This document shows positions 43,302 to 51,597 of a stretch of DNA of 64,000 bases, piece after piece. The notes under the pieces are model-generated. The model saw only the letters and a program-made list of their open reading frames with translations, made no database searches and was not told where the DNA came from. The translations under genes were made by a program, and so were the position numbers. Source of the stretch: Polycyclovorans algicola TG408 (GTDB taxonomy: Bacteria; Pseudomonadota; Gammaproteobacteria; Nevskiales; Nevskiaceae). Position 1 is the first letter of the stretch. Each line of letters opens with the position of its first letter. The DNA is taken from assembly GCF_000711245.1 (NCBI RefSeq), contig NZ_JOMH01000001.1:738830-802829 (forward strand). Reading direction: 5' to 3'.

Positions 43302-45764
43302 ATGAAAAAGTTGCCCGCCCCCTTCCGTCTTGCCAAATGGATCATGGATCGCCGACTGGCTGTCGGCATCGCATTTCTGTTGGTAACCGCAGGTTTCGCT
43401 GCCGGTCTGCCTGGCGTTGAAATTCGAACCATCTTCAAAGACCTTTTGCCGAAGGACGATCCCTTCGTGCAGGTTTATTACGACCATCCGAATTTTGGCA
43501 ATCCACTCACGGTGTTCGTGATGGTGAAGCGGGTTGACGGTGACATTTACAACACCGATACCTTGCAACTGGTGTGGGACCTGACCCGCAACATCGACTT
43601 GACGCCGGCCGTCGACCACGACCAGATGATCTCGATATCAACCGAGAAGCTGCGCTACGTCGAAGCCACGCCGGAGGGCGTCGACGTCCGTCCGCTGATG
43701 GGTGACGAGGTGCCGACCACTGACCAGGCGATTGAGGAATTTAAGCGCCGGGTCGAGCAGTCGCCCAACGCGCGCAATTTCTACGTGTCGCAGGACGGTA
43801 CCGCCACGCTGATTCAGGCGACGTTTCAGGACTACGTGGATTACGGCGTAGCGTTCAACTTCATTCGCGACCTGGTCAGCGAGGCCGACGATGAAAACCA
43901 TGACATCTTCGTCGCCGGTCAACCGACGCTGACGGGTTGGGTCTATGAGTTGCGCAATCAGACCTACACCATTTTTGCCATCACGCTGTCGATGCTCGTG
44001 GTTGCCCTGGCGCTGTACATGCGTAACCTGGCGGGCACCATTACGCCGGTCATTTGCAGCGCAGTGGCCGCGATCTGGGGCTTTGGTCTCGTGGGCTGGT
44101 TGAAGTCACCCATCGAACCCTTGCTGATGATCGTGCCGCTGCTATTGATCGCGCGATCTTTCTCGCACTGTGTGCAATTCAGCGAACGCTTTTATGAGAT
44201 TTACGCCCACCTCAAAGACAAACGAAAAGCGGCTGAGGTGACGATGGGCGTGATGATGATGCCTTCGATTCTCGGGGTCATCACCGATGGTCTGGGCATT
44301 GTGTTCATCGCCGTGGCGCCGATTTCGGCGATGGAACGTTTCGCACTGTTCTGCGGTTTTTGGGCGTTCTGCATCATCCCGACCGGGGTGTTCCTGATTT
44401 CGATTCTGCTGTCGTACCTGCCCGATCCGAAGAACATTGACTCGCTGGTGGCCAGCAGTTCGGGTGACGGCGGCGGCGGATTCCACGCTGCGCAGAAGCG
44501 CGTGCTCAAGAAAGTATCGCGACTGTCGTACGGCAACCCCGCCAAGATCACCACGGTGGTGGTGGCCATCTTCTCAGCCATTGCCATCTTCCTGTCGTTT
44601 CAGATCAAGATTGGCAACCCGGTCGAGGGCAGTAACCTTCTCTGGGAAGACTCCGAGTTCAACACGGCGGTTCGTGCGGTCAACAACCACTTTCCGGGGA
44701 TGAACACCCTGGAGTTGATCATTGAATCAAAAGACCCCGCCGACGGTACCAACCGCGTGGCGCTGTCTCACGAGGCCATGTTGATTCGCGCCAAGCTTCA
44801 GGCCATCGTCGAGGCCGACGAAGTCCTGCCGCCCCGCGCAACCTTGTCGTTCACCGATTACATGATGGAGGGTAACCGCCTGTTCTCAGGGGGCAACCCG
44901 AAGTGGATGCCCATTGACCCGACGTCGCGGGCCGCTTACAGCGCGGGCCAGGCGGTATTGTTCGGATCGACGCCGCTCAATTTCAGCAACGTCATGGACT
45001 TCGAAGCCCAGCACTCCACGGTGTCGATGTGGTACGCCGACAACAAGCAGGACACGGTGGATGCCGCGCTTGCCAGCGCGCAGCGCGCGGTGGATCTGGT
45101 CGAAACCGATCATGAGAAATTCACGGTTCGTATGGGCACCGGCTTCATCGCGCTGCAGCAAGCGATGAACCTCGTGGTGTCACGCTATCACTGGATCATT
45201 CTGGGCTTGCTGAACCTGGCGATCTTTGTGGTTGCAACCTACGCGTATCGCTCATGGGTGGGTGCGTTGATCGTGCTGATTCCCGTGAACCTGTCCAATT
45301 TCGTGTTGACCGCGACGATGCACGTGATGGGCATCGGCCTCGACATCAACTCGGTCATGGTGGCGGTGTTGGGGGTGGGCGTCGGTATCGACTACGGGAT
45401 TTACCTGCTGTCGCGCATCTGTGAAGAGTTCAACGTGCAGGGCAAGGACTGGGGCAAGGCGATTTCGGTGTCGCTGATGACGACGGGCAAGGCGATCATG
45501 TTCACTGCCACCATCATGATCATCGGCATCTTGCCCTGGTACTTCCTGTCAGACCTGAAGTTCATGGCCGACATGGGGCTGCTGTTGGTGGCCATCATGT
45601 TGATCAACATGGTGCTGGCACTGGTGGTGCTGCCGCTGCTGGTGTGGTTGATCAAGCCGAAGTTCGCCAGCCGCGAAGACTTGATGGTCGGTGAAAGTGT
45701 TGACCTGTCGCTGTTCATGGACAAGGTTGATGAAAAGGGGAACGTCATCCCCGCAACTCACTGA
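43302..45764 (+). CDS. RND/MMPL-family exporter
   Basis: About 820 residues; ATG 43302 is preferred because TAGG is 11 bases upstream, while the in-frame GTG at 43293 is only 2 bases from it. About 12 transmembrane helices frame two large periplasmic loops. GVGVGIDYGIYLLSRICEEF near residue 690 is the family signature. The loops look like those of the predicted-exporter group of the RND superfamily, which moves lipids, hopanoids or other hydrophobic molecules. It completes the DUF1329/YCF48/DUF1302 operon. Confidence 0.9.
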   Translation: MKKLPAPFRLAKWIMDRRLAVGIAFLLVTAGFAAGLPGVEIRTIFKDLLPKDDPFVQVYYDHPNFGNPLTVFVMVKRVDGDIYNTDTLQLVWDLTRNIDLTPAVDHDQMISISTEKLRYVEATPEGVDVRPLMGDEVPTTDQAIEEFKRRVEQSPNARNFYVSQDGTATLIQATFQDYVDYGVAFNFIRDLVSEADDENHDIFVAGQPTLTGWVYELRNQTYTIFAITLSMLVVALALYMRNLAGTITPVICSAVAAIWGFGLVGWLKSPIEPLLMIVPLLLIARSFSHCVQFSERFYEIYAHLKDKRKAAEVTMGVMMMPSILGVITDGLGIVFIAVAPISAMERFALFCGFWAFCIIPTGVFLISILLSYLPDPKNIDSLVASSSGDGGGGFHAAQKRVLKKVSRLSYGNPAKITTVVVAIFSAIAIFLSFQIKIGNPVEGSNLLWEDSEFNTAVRAVNNHFPGMNTLELIIESKDPADGTNRVALSHEAMLIRAKLQAIVEADEVLPPRATLSFTDYMMEGNRLFSGGNPKWMPIDPTSRAAYSAGQAVLFGSTPLNFSNVMDFEAQHSTVSMWYADNKQDTVDAALASAQRAVDLVETDHEKFTVRMGTGFIALQQAMNLVVSRYHWIILGLLNLAIFVVATYAYRSWVGALIVLIPVNLSNFVLTATMHVMGIGLDINSVMVAVLGVGVGIDYGIYLLSRICEEFNVQGKDWGKAISVSLMTTGKAIMFTATIMIIGILPWYFLSDLKFMADMGLLLVAIMLINMVLALVVLPLLVWLIKPKFASREDLMVGESVDLSLFMDKVDEKGNVIPATH

Positions 45765-45780
45765 GTTGCAAGATGTACGA

Positions 45781-45814
45781 AAAAGGCCGGGCGAAAAATC
45801 GCCCGGCCTTTTTT
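45781..45814. terminator. Intrinsic terminator, convergent
   Basis: The stem GGCCGGGCGA-aaaa-TCGCCCGGCC is flanked by AAAA and TTTTTT. It ends the RND operon and separates it from the anti-sigma gene. Confidence 0.92.
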
Positions 45815-45870
45815 GTGGGTGAAACAACACGCCACCCGCAAGTCGGTGAGGCCTGCGTTGAATGGCGCAG

Positions 45871-46674
45871 TCAGATCATATTGAGTTGCGCAGTACGGCT
45901 AAGGACAGGACCACGCGGGCTATCGAATGGCGACGGCGTGCCACCGGGCTCCATGCTGACGGCGAAGGTGCCGTCAACGCGACCCTGCAAGGCCGTCGGG
46001 ATGTCGAGGGTCACCGTTTCACCCCGAATGGCCGGCAAAGTCGCGAGCGCAACGGCGTCCTGAGTCTCCGAAATCCACCACAGTTGCAAACGGTGCAGAC
46101 CATGGGTCAGGCAGTCTTCAGCGGCGACGATACTAAAACGTTTCTGGTCGCTGGAAACGCTCACCAGCCATTCAACACGCGAGGCCGGCAATCGGATTTG
46201 GGCCACATAGCGCTCGTGGGCCGTTTCGAACACGGATCGGGTCGGCTCGCCGAGCACTGATAAGAATGGGGTGGATGGGTCGGTCTCGATGGGCGGGCGC
46301 TCACCGACAGTCTGCTTGCCGAGCAGAAACGCCGCCACCAGCGACGCTGCGGCCGCGGCGCCCGGCAGCAGTCGCCGCCGCCAGACCGCGTGGCCGCCAA
46401 CCCGATCAACCTGCCGCTGCTGCGTGCGAACGCCGCCGCCCAGTTCAGGCATTGCTGCCGCCATCAATAGGGACTTGGCCGCGACCGGTGGCGGTATTGG
46501 GGTCACCTTGGCGCCAAAATCGCTCAGCCGCGTTTCCCAGAACGCTACCTGCTCGCCCAAGGCCGGATGGGTGGCCAACAGCTGCTCGAAACGTCGCCGC
46601 GCGGGTCCGCGCAAGGTGCCGAGCGCGTACTCGGCGGCGAGATACTGCATCAGCTCGGGGTTGTCGTAATTCAT
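45871..46674 (-). CDS. Anti-sigma factor, RskA-like
   Basis: 267 residues. The N-terminal LMQYLAAEYALGTLRGPARR is the helical anti-sigma domain and lacks the HxxxCxxC zinc motif. One transmembrane segment, LLPGAAAAASLVAAFLLG, lies near residue 110. The C-terminal half is the extracytoplasmic RskA domain, with FAVSMEPGGTPSPFDSPRGP near the end. It starts 1 bp after the ECF sigma stop. It would hold the sigma factor at the membrane until a periplasmic signal arrives. Confidence 0.88.
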   Translation of the reverse strand: MNYDNPELMQYLAAEYALGTLRGPARRRFEQLLATHPALGEQVAFWETRLSDFGAKVTPIPPPVAAKSLLMAAAMPELGGGVRTQQRQVDRVGGHAVWRRRLLPGAAAAASLVAAFLLGKQTVGERPPIETDPSTPFLSVLGEPTRSVFETAHERYVAQIRLPASRVEWLVSVSSDQKRFSIVAAEDCLTHGLHRLQLWWISETQDAVALATLPAIRGETVTLDIPTALQGRVDGTFAVSMEPGGTPSPFDSPRGPVLSRTAQLNMI

Positions 46675-46675
46675 G

Positions 46676-47245
46676 TCAGGGACGCTCCAGGCACTCTCTC
46701 AATCGCGCCAATCCCCGGCGAACCCAGGCTTTGACGGTGCCCAAGGGCGCATTCATCGCCAAGGCCAGTTCCGAGTGAGAGTAACCCTCGTAATAGGCCA
46801 TCAGTACACTCCGTCGCTGTTGTGACTGCAAGCCTTGCAGACAACGGTCCAGCCGCAGCAGGCCCTCCTGCTCCACAGCCGCGTCCTCCGGGGTTCGCTC
46901 GTCACCCGGCAGTTCGTACTCGGCTTCGCTGATCGACTGTGTTGGCCCATCAAGCTTGCGCGTCGACTGGATCAGGTCCAGCGCCCGGTAGCGGGCGATG
47001 CCGATCAACCAGCCCAGCGGATCGCCCTTTTCGGCTGCGTAAGTTTCAGCGCGGCGCCAGACCCGCAGGTAGCATTCCTGCAGGGCGTCTTGGGCGCGAT
47101 CAGGGTGTTTGAGGATGCGAATGAGCAGCCCGTAAAGAATCGGGCTGGTCTGGTCGTAAAGCGCCTCGAGCGCAGCCGCATTGCCGCGCCCGACCTGCGC
47201 GATCAGCTCGCGAAGCGCCTGCGCATCAAGACGGCCCGTTGTCAT
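46676..47245 (-). CDS. ECF sigma factor
   Basis: 189 residues. The region-2 segment RAQDALQECYLRVWRRAETY and the region-4 helix-turn-helix YYEGYSHSELALAMNAPLGTVKAWVRRGLARLRE are clear. It pairs with the RskA-like anti-sigma gene immediately downstream, like SigK/RskA modules. It overlaps the end of the lipoprotein gene by 20 bp, so the sigma module may be transcribed with it. Its target promoters were not identified here. Confidence 0.93.
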   Translation of the reverse strand: MTTGRLDAQALRELIAQVGRGNAAALEALYDQTSPILYGLLIRILKHPDRAQDALQECYLRVWRRAETYAAEKGDPLGWLIGIARYRALDLIQSTRKLDGPTQSISEAEYELPGDERTPEDAAVEQEGLLRLDRCLQGLQSQQRRSVLMAYYEGYSHSELALAMNAPLGTVKAWVRRGLARLRECLERP

Positions 47246-48770
47246 GCGATTGATCGATTGGCCGCGACGGCCGTGCGGCGCCGGTCTGTGCGGCCTTCAG
47301 TCGCTTCGGGGGTGGCGGTGCGACGAAGACCTGCTCTAGAAGGTGAGGGTCGTCAAACACCCGGCGGCCGACGTAACTGGTGGCGTGATGCCCGTACTGA
47401 CGCAGCGCGCCGGGCGCCTGCAGGCCACTGATCCACAGCCAGCCCGGTCCATCGGACGTTGCGCCCTGCATCAAGCCGTCGGGGCGGAAGGCGCTGCGTG
47501 TGGTGCCGTCGTCACGGGGCAGCATGTACAGCTCTTCGTAGCGTTGCAGCGTATATTCCTGCGCCGGCTTTTTGCCGATGTCGGCAGCCAACGCGTCGTT
47601 ATCCAGCAGCGCATTGGGCCGACGCGATTCGGCCGCCAGGCGAACCACCGGGGCCGACGGCGCAAGCGATTCAGTGGGGAAGAACGGCGGCTGGCTCAGG
47701 TATCCGCCGCTGGCACGCTGCTCAAGGGACTGTGCCGGAAACCAGAAATGATCGCGGCCGGACGCGTGCAGGCTCTCGAATAACAGCGGCTTGGTGTCGC
47801 GGTCGAGGGTGACGCGCCAGATCAGTCCATCCAGGCCACCCTGTACGTCTGCGCCGGCGTCGTCGAACCAGATGAAGTAATTGATACGGGCCAAGGCTTG
47901 CGCACCGAATCGGACGAAGTCGAAGTGGTAATGAACCTCGGGCGTGCCGGCGTCGGCGACGATGCGACCGTCTTTCCAGACTGGCGTGCCAAGCTGGTTT
48001 TCATGGGCCGCACTGTTGATCAAAATCGGTGGCGCATGTTTCTCGGCAAGGGCACGCCAGGCAGAGTCGACCAGGCCCGGCATCCCAAGCTCGTCGGGAT
48101 ACGCATCATCAAAGTGTTTGGGGATCAGCGTCATGTCCTCGGCTGCTTTGACCGTCCACAGCCGCGCCTCAGTCGACAACGGCTCGGCTGTGTTAAACGA
48201 GGCTTTGGCGGCACGCTGGGCGTCCTCGGCGTGCGACTTGAGCAGCGGTGCGGTCAGTGGATAAAGTCCGGCCGCGCGGGCCAGGCCTGAATATTCGCTG
48301 GGCGGCTGCACGCGTTCGCGGAGGTCGCGAAGCGACGGTTCATCGGCAATCTCCAACCCGGCGAGGGTTCGGCCACACTCGAGCAGATCGATGCGCGATA
48401 TGGCCGCTTCCTGGGTGCTCAAGCCAAGATTGCGGTACTCGTATTCGCGAGATTCCTGATCGAGCTCGCGCATGCGGCGGATCCAGCCACTGACTTCGTC
48501 CATCGAGTGCACTTCTTTCGCGAACGACGCCAGCAGCCGGTCGGTGCGCAGGTACGGGTATCCCGGCACCCGGTAAAACGCGCCGTCGCGCACCCCAGCG
48601 GCCTCAACTCGGGCATCCATGGCCGCGTACTGCTCGCGACAATCAGCCTGATTCTTGAAGAAGCCGACAAATGCGGACTGCGGTGCAATATTGGGCGGCG
48701 TCTGGCAGGCCGCGAGCAAGCCCGCGGATGCAAGAAAAAGGACAAGCTTCAGATTGATGGCACGCTGCAT
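47226..48770 (-). CDS. Large lipoprotein of unknown function
   Basis: 514 residues. The signal peptide carries a lipobox LLAAC with Cys22, so it is predicted to be lipid-anchored. GAGGAAC precedes the ATG. The mature part is Arg/Asp-rich with no repeat or domain I recognise. Its 3' end overlaps the ECF sigma start by 20 bp. Residue Asn/Gln next to Cys22 would favour the outer membrane; here +2 is Gln. Possibly the signal source or target of the sigma system. Confidence 0.8.
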   Translation of the reverse strand: MQRAINLKLVLFLASAGLLAACQTPPNIAPQSAFVGFFKNQADCREQYAAMDARVEAAGVRDGAFYRVPGYPYLRTDRLLASFAKEVHSMDEVSGWIRRMRELDQESREYEYRNLGLSTQEAAISRIDLLECGRTLAGLEIADEPSLRDLRERVQPPSEYSGLARAAGLYPLTAPLLKSHAEDAQRAAKASFNTAEPLSTEARLWTVKAAEDMTLIPKHFDDAYPDELGMPGLVDSAWRALAEKHAPPILINSAAHENQLGTPVWKDGRIVADAGTPEVHYHFDFVRFGAQALARINYFIWFDDAGADVQGGLDGLIWRVTLDRDTKPLLFESLHASGRDHFWFPAQSLEQRASGGYLSQPPFFPTESLAPSAPVVRLAAESRRPNALLDNDALAADIGKKPAQEYTLQRYEELYMLPRDDGTTRSAFRPDGLMQGATSDGPGWLWISGLQAPGALRQYGHHATSYVGRRVFDDPHLLEQVFVAPPPPKRLKAAQTGAARPSRPIDQSHDNGPS

Positions 48771-48782
48771 GTTGCGGGTTCC

Positions 48783-49814
48783 TCAAGGTTGCACGGGTTC
48801 GCCCGGTTCCTCGACTGCGATGAACGACCATTCCATCTCAACGTCGGCCTCCCCTTTCCACAGCCCCAGCCAGGTCGAGTTGCCGTTGAGTGACATGGGC
48901 AGTGGCAGGGTGGCGCTGGCCTTGCCGGACAGGGGTGCGTGGCGCAGGGTTTCGGTCATCCAGTCCAGCGCCGCCGGTGGCATCGGCTGCGACTGCTCCT
49001 CGCGCGTGGTGTGGCCGTTCTCGGTGTATTCGGTGATGCCGACCGGGCGGGGGACGAACACGTTTTCGACGTACAGGCCGTTTTCTTCGTCCTCGGTGTC
49101 CACCACGACGGTGAAGTGTTCGCAAAGGGTCATGCCATCCGAAGCGTCGACCGTGTCGGCGCTACGACGCTCTGAAAATTCGACCAGATCGCGCTCGTTC
49201 TTGTTGTAACGCACGCCGTCGATGGCCAGCGCCATTTGCACTCGTGAGGATTCGCGGCAGCCGTCAAACGGCAAGAAGTACATGAACCGCCCCGGAACCG
49301 TGTCTTCTTCCATGGCCTCCGGGTATTGCATGGCGGCAAACAGTGCCGAGTAGCGCTGGGAGACTTCGTTGCTGCAGCCGGCTTCTCCTTTGCAGGCCCG
49401 CATTTCACGATACATCTGTTCATTGAGTTCGGCCTGTTCGGCCTCTGTTTCCGGCAGCCGAACCTCCTTGCCTTCGGCCCGCATCTGTCGGGCCACGGTC
49501 CGTGCGAGGAAGATGACCTTGGCCTCAAGCCGGGTGTCGAGGTCGGGATGCAGCAGGTTGCGAACCTCAAGGCGGCCATCTGAGCGCAGCTCGGTTAAAA
49601 TCTCGTAGCGTTGTTTGCCCTTGGCCTTTGACCACTGCTCGCCCGGGTACTCGGGATCGTTCTTTTCCCACTGCTGGGTGGCGTCGACCGTTGCAACAAT
49701 CTTTAGTGCGTACACCACCGGGGTGTGGTCGTCACCCTGGGCGAGGCCCATGTGCGGGACGGCCATGAGGCTGAGGGCGGCGGTCGCCAGCCCGATGGGT
49801 TTCAAGAGTTTCAT
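48783..49814 (-). CDS. Secreted protein of unknown function
   Basis: 343 residues from ATG 49814 (MKLLKPIGLATAALSLMAVP), with GGAG 9 bases upstream. The longer frame to 49961 belongs to the decayed neighbour. A Sec signal ends GLAQ. Two cysteine pairs (CKGEAGC and CRES..CEH) could form disulfides. Its start overlaps the stop of the outer-membrane remnant (ATGA), which suggests the two were once one operon. I do not recognise the family. Confidence 0.75.
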   Translation of the reverse strand: MKLLKPIGLATAALSLMAVPHMGLAQGDDHTPVVYALKIVATVDATQQWEKNDPEYPGEQWSKAKGKQRYEILTELRSDGRLEVRNLLHPDLDTRLEAKVIFLARTVARQMRAEGKEVRLPETEAEQAELNEQMYREMRACKGEAGCSNEVSQRYSALFAAMQYPEAMEEDTVPGRFMYFLPFDGCRESSRVQMALAIDGVRYNKNERDLVEFSERRSADTVDASDGMTLCEHFTVVVDTEDEENGLYVENVFVPRPVGITEYTENGHTTREEQSQPMPPAALDWMTETLRHAPLSGKASATLPLPMSLNGNSTWLGLWKGEADVEMEWSFIAVEEPGEPVQP

Positions 49815-50060
49815 TCGCCGAATCTCCAGCCCAGCGACACACCGAAGCCGAGCAGTTCGTTGGACATACTGAATTCGCCGCAGCCCAGTTGCGGCGACAG
49901 GGAATTTTCGCACTGCACGCTCTAGTGAGGACTGTACCAGAGCAGGCTGGTCAGTTCCCATTTGTCGGCCGAGAAGGTGGCACCCAGGCTGATGCGGTCC
50001 GTGAGCGGTCGGACGTGGCCGTGGCTTGCAAACAAAAGCGCGTTCGCTGCTCGAAAGGGG
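49811..50060 (-). pseudogene. Remnant of an outer-membrane beta-barrel gene with in-frame TAG
   Basis: One frame reads RISLGATFSADKWELTSLLW, then YSPH, then TAG at 49922-49924, and continues in the same frame as ENSLSPQLGCGEFSMSNELL and GFGVSLGWRFGE to TGA at 49811. That end is a typical beta-barrel C-terminus. The TAG could come from CAG by one transition. Upstream of about 50050 a barrel-like stretch, GAPHIEERITITP, lies in a different frame, suggesting a frameshift or more loss. Boundaries on the right are approximate. Confidence 0.65.
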
Positions 50061-50259
50061 TGAAACGGGTGTGATGGTGATGCGCTCCTCGATGTGCGGT
50101 GCCCCTTTGTCGGGGCCCTGTCTTTGCAGGTGAATTCAGGCACTTGTCCGGACGCTGAATCATCCGCACAAAATGCATACGTCAGGGCCTGGAATTTAGA
50201 GGCGGGGTTAACGGTTGGGCGCCTGCGAACCGTCCAGGGACGAACGATGAAGGCGCGGC

Positions 50260-51330
50260 TCAAGGCATCTTGGCGATGTGACTTTCGTCGGTGAATTTGT
50301 CGTAATAAATTGACTCGAGCTTGATGCCGATCTCGGTCATGGAGGCGATGCCGGCGTCGATCATGCCGGGCGGGCCGCACATGTAGCCTTCGGCCTTGGC
50401 CCAGTCGGTGTCCGGCAGCGCGTCGGTGATGAATTCGGTGACCCAGCCCCGGGCGCCCTTCCATGCGCTACCGGTGGGTTCATGTGACAACACCGGCAGG
50501 AAGACGAAGGGCGCGGCCCAGCCCATGGCGATCTCGTCGATCTGCTCCAGCGCATAAAGGTCGGCCTCGGTGCGTGCGCCAAACAGGAATGCGCAGGGTC
50601 TTTGTACCCGGTCCTTGCGGGCCTTCTCGAGCACGCTCAGCAGCGGCGCCAGACCCGAGCCCCCGGCGATACACACCATAGGGCCGTCACCCGGATGCAA
50701 GTGAAAGTTGCCGTGCGGGCCGTCGACGTCAATCGGCACGCCGTCGAGTCGACCGGAGAACAGGTCTTCGGTGAACGCGCCGTTGGGGACCTTGCGAATG
50801 AAGAAATGCACGGTCTGGCGCCCGTCACGAACCGGTGCGTCGGCGAAGGAGTAATTTCTCGCGCGGCGAATGTTGGGGTACTTGAGGTTGGCGTATTGCC
50901 CGGCCATGAACTGGATGGGGCGGTCAAGCTTGAGCGTGACTTTGAGAATGTCGTGGGTCAGCGACTCGGTGTCGGCCAAGGTGGCGACGAACTGCTCGGC
51001 TGGCGGTGCGTCGGTGGCCGCACCTTCGACCTCAACCTCGGTCAACGCATCCTTGGGCACCGCCTGGCAGGCGAGGATGAACCCGGCGGCGATTTCCTGT
51101 TGTGACAGGGTGTAGCCGAAGTCGGTGAGGGCGCTCACCCGGCCGCTTTTCAGCTTGCACTTGCACGACCCGCAGGTGCCCACCGTGCAGTTGTGCGGGA
51201 AGGGCACATGGTTGGCCAGCGCGGCCTCAAGTATCGTCTGACCGCTGGGGACTTCGTAGCGGGCGCCGAAGGGCGCAACCTGCACCATTTTCGCTTCTTT
51301 GGGACCAAACAGCGATTTGAAAATGCCCAT
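50260..51330 (-). CDS. XylA-like ferredoxin-NAD(P)H reductase
   Basis: 356 residues from ATG 51330, with GAGGAG 6 bases upstream. The N-terminal plant-type 2Fe-2S domain has Cys 48, 53, 56 and 88 (CTVGTCGSC...C). The reductase half has RNYSFADAP for FAD and CIAGGSGLAPLLSV for NAD(P)H. Size and domain order match XylA and the p-cymene/alkane hydroxylase reductases, which pass electrons to a membrane hydroxylase. No other such reductase is in the window, so it may serve all three AlkB/XylM-type genes. The operator dyad lies 58 bp upstream. Confidence 0.92.
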   Translation of the reverse strand: MGIFKSLFGPKEAKMVQVAPFGARYEVPSGQTILEAALANHVPFPHNCTVGTCGSCKCKLKSGRVSALTDFGYTLSQQEIAAGFILACQAVPKDALTEVEVEGAATDAPPAEQFVATLADTESLTHDILKVTLKLDRPIQFMAGQYANLKYPNIRRARNYSFADAPVRDGRQTVHFFIRKVPNGAFTEDLFSGRLDGVPIDVDGPHGNFHLHPGDGPMVCIAGGSGLAPLLSVLEKARKDRVQRPCAFLFGARTEADLYALEQIDEIAMGWAAPFVFLPVLSHEPTGSAWKGARGWVTEFITDALPDTDWAKAEGYMCGPPGMIDAGIASMTEIGIKLESIYYDKFTDESHIAKMP

Positions 51331-51373
51331 GGAATTCTCCTCAATGCGAGTGCATCCGGTGCATTGCCGGACT

Positions 51374-51415
51374 GCTTGCGATTGATAGTAAGGTCCCATA
51401 CTATCAATCGCAAGC
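51374..51415. promoter_or_regulatory. GTATGG-type operator, site 5, inside a 17-bp-arm palindrome
   Basis: The core GTAAGGTCCCATAC (51388-51401) is embedded in perfect arms GCTTGCGATTGATAGTA (51374-51390) and TACTATCAATCGCAAGC (51399-51415) around 8 bases. It lies between the divergent ferredoxin reductase and alcohol dehydrogenase genes, closer to the reductase. It is the longest inverted repeat of the operator set. Confidence 0.8.
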
Positions 51416-51597
51416 TCGCGTCAAATCGTTTCAGCGGCTGGACCGAGCATATATAAACAAGATGTGCGGCGGTTGTCGCACGCGGAGGAGTCTCAAATCG
51501 GCGTGCAAGCGGTCGCGATCGCCTCGGCGTCGATGACTGTCGCAGGTCTAGCGGCGTCTTCCGTTTTTCCACAGACCCCAACGACAGAGGTTGACCC

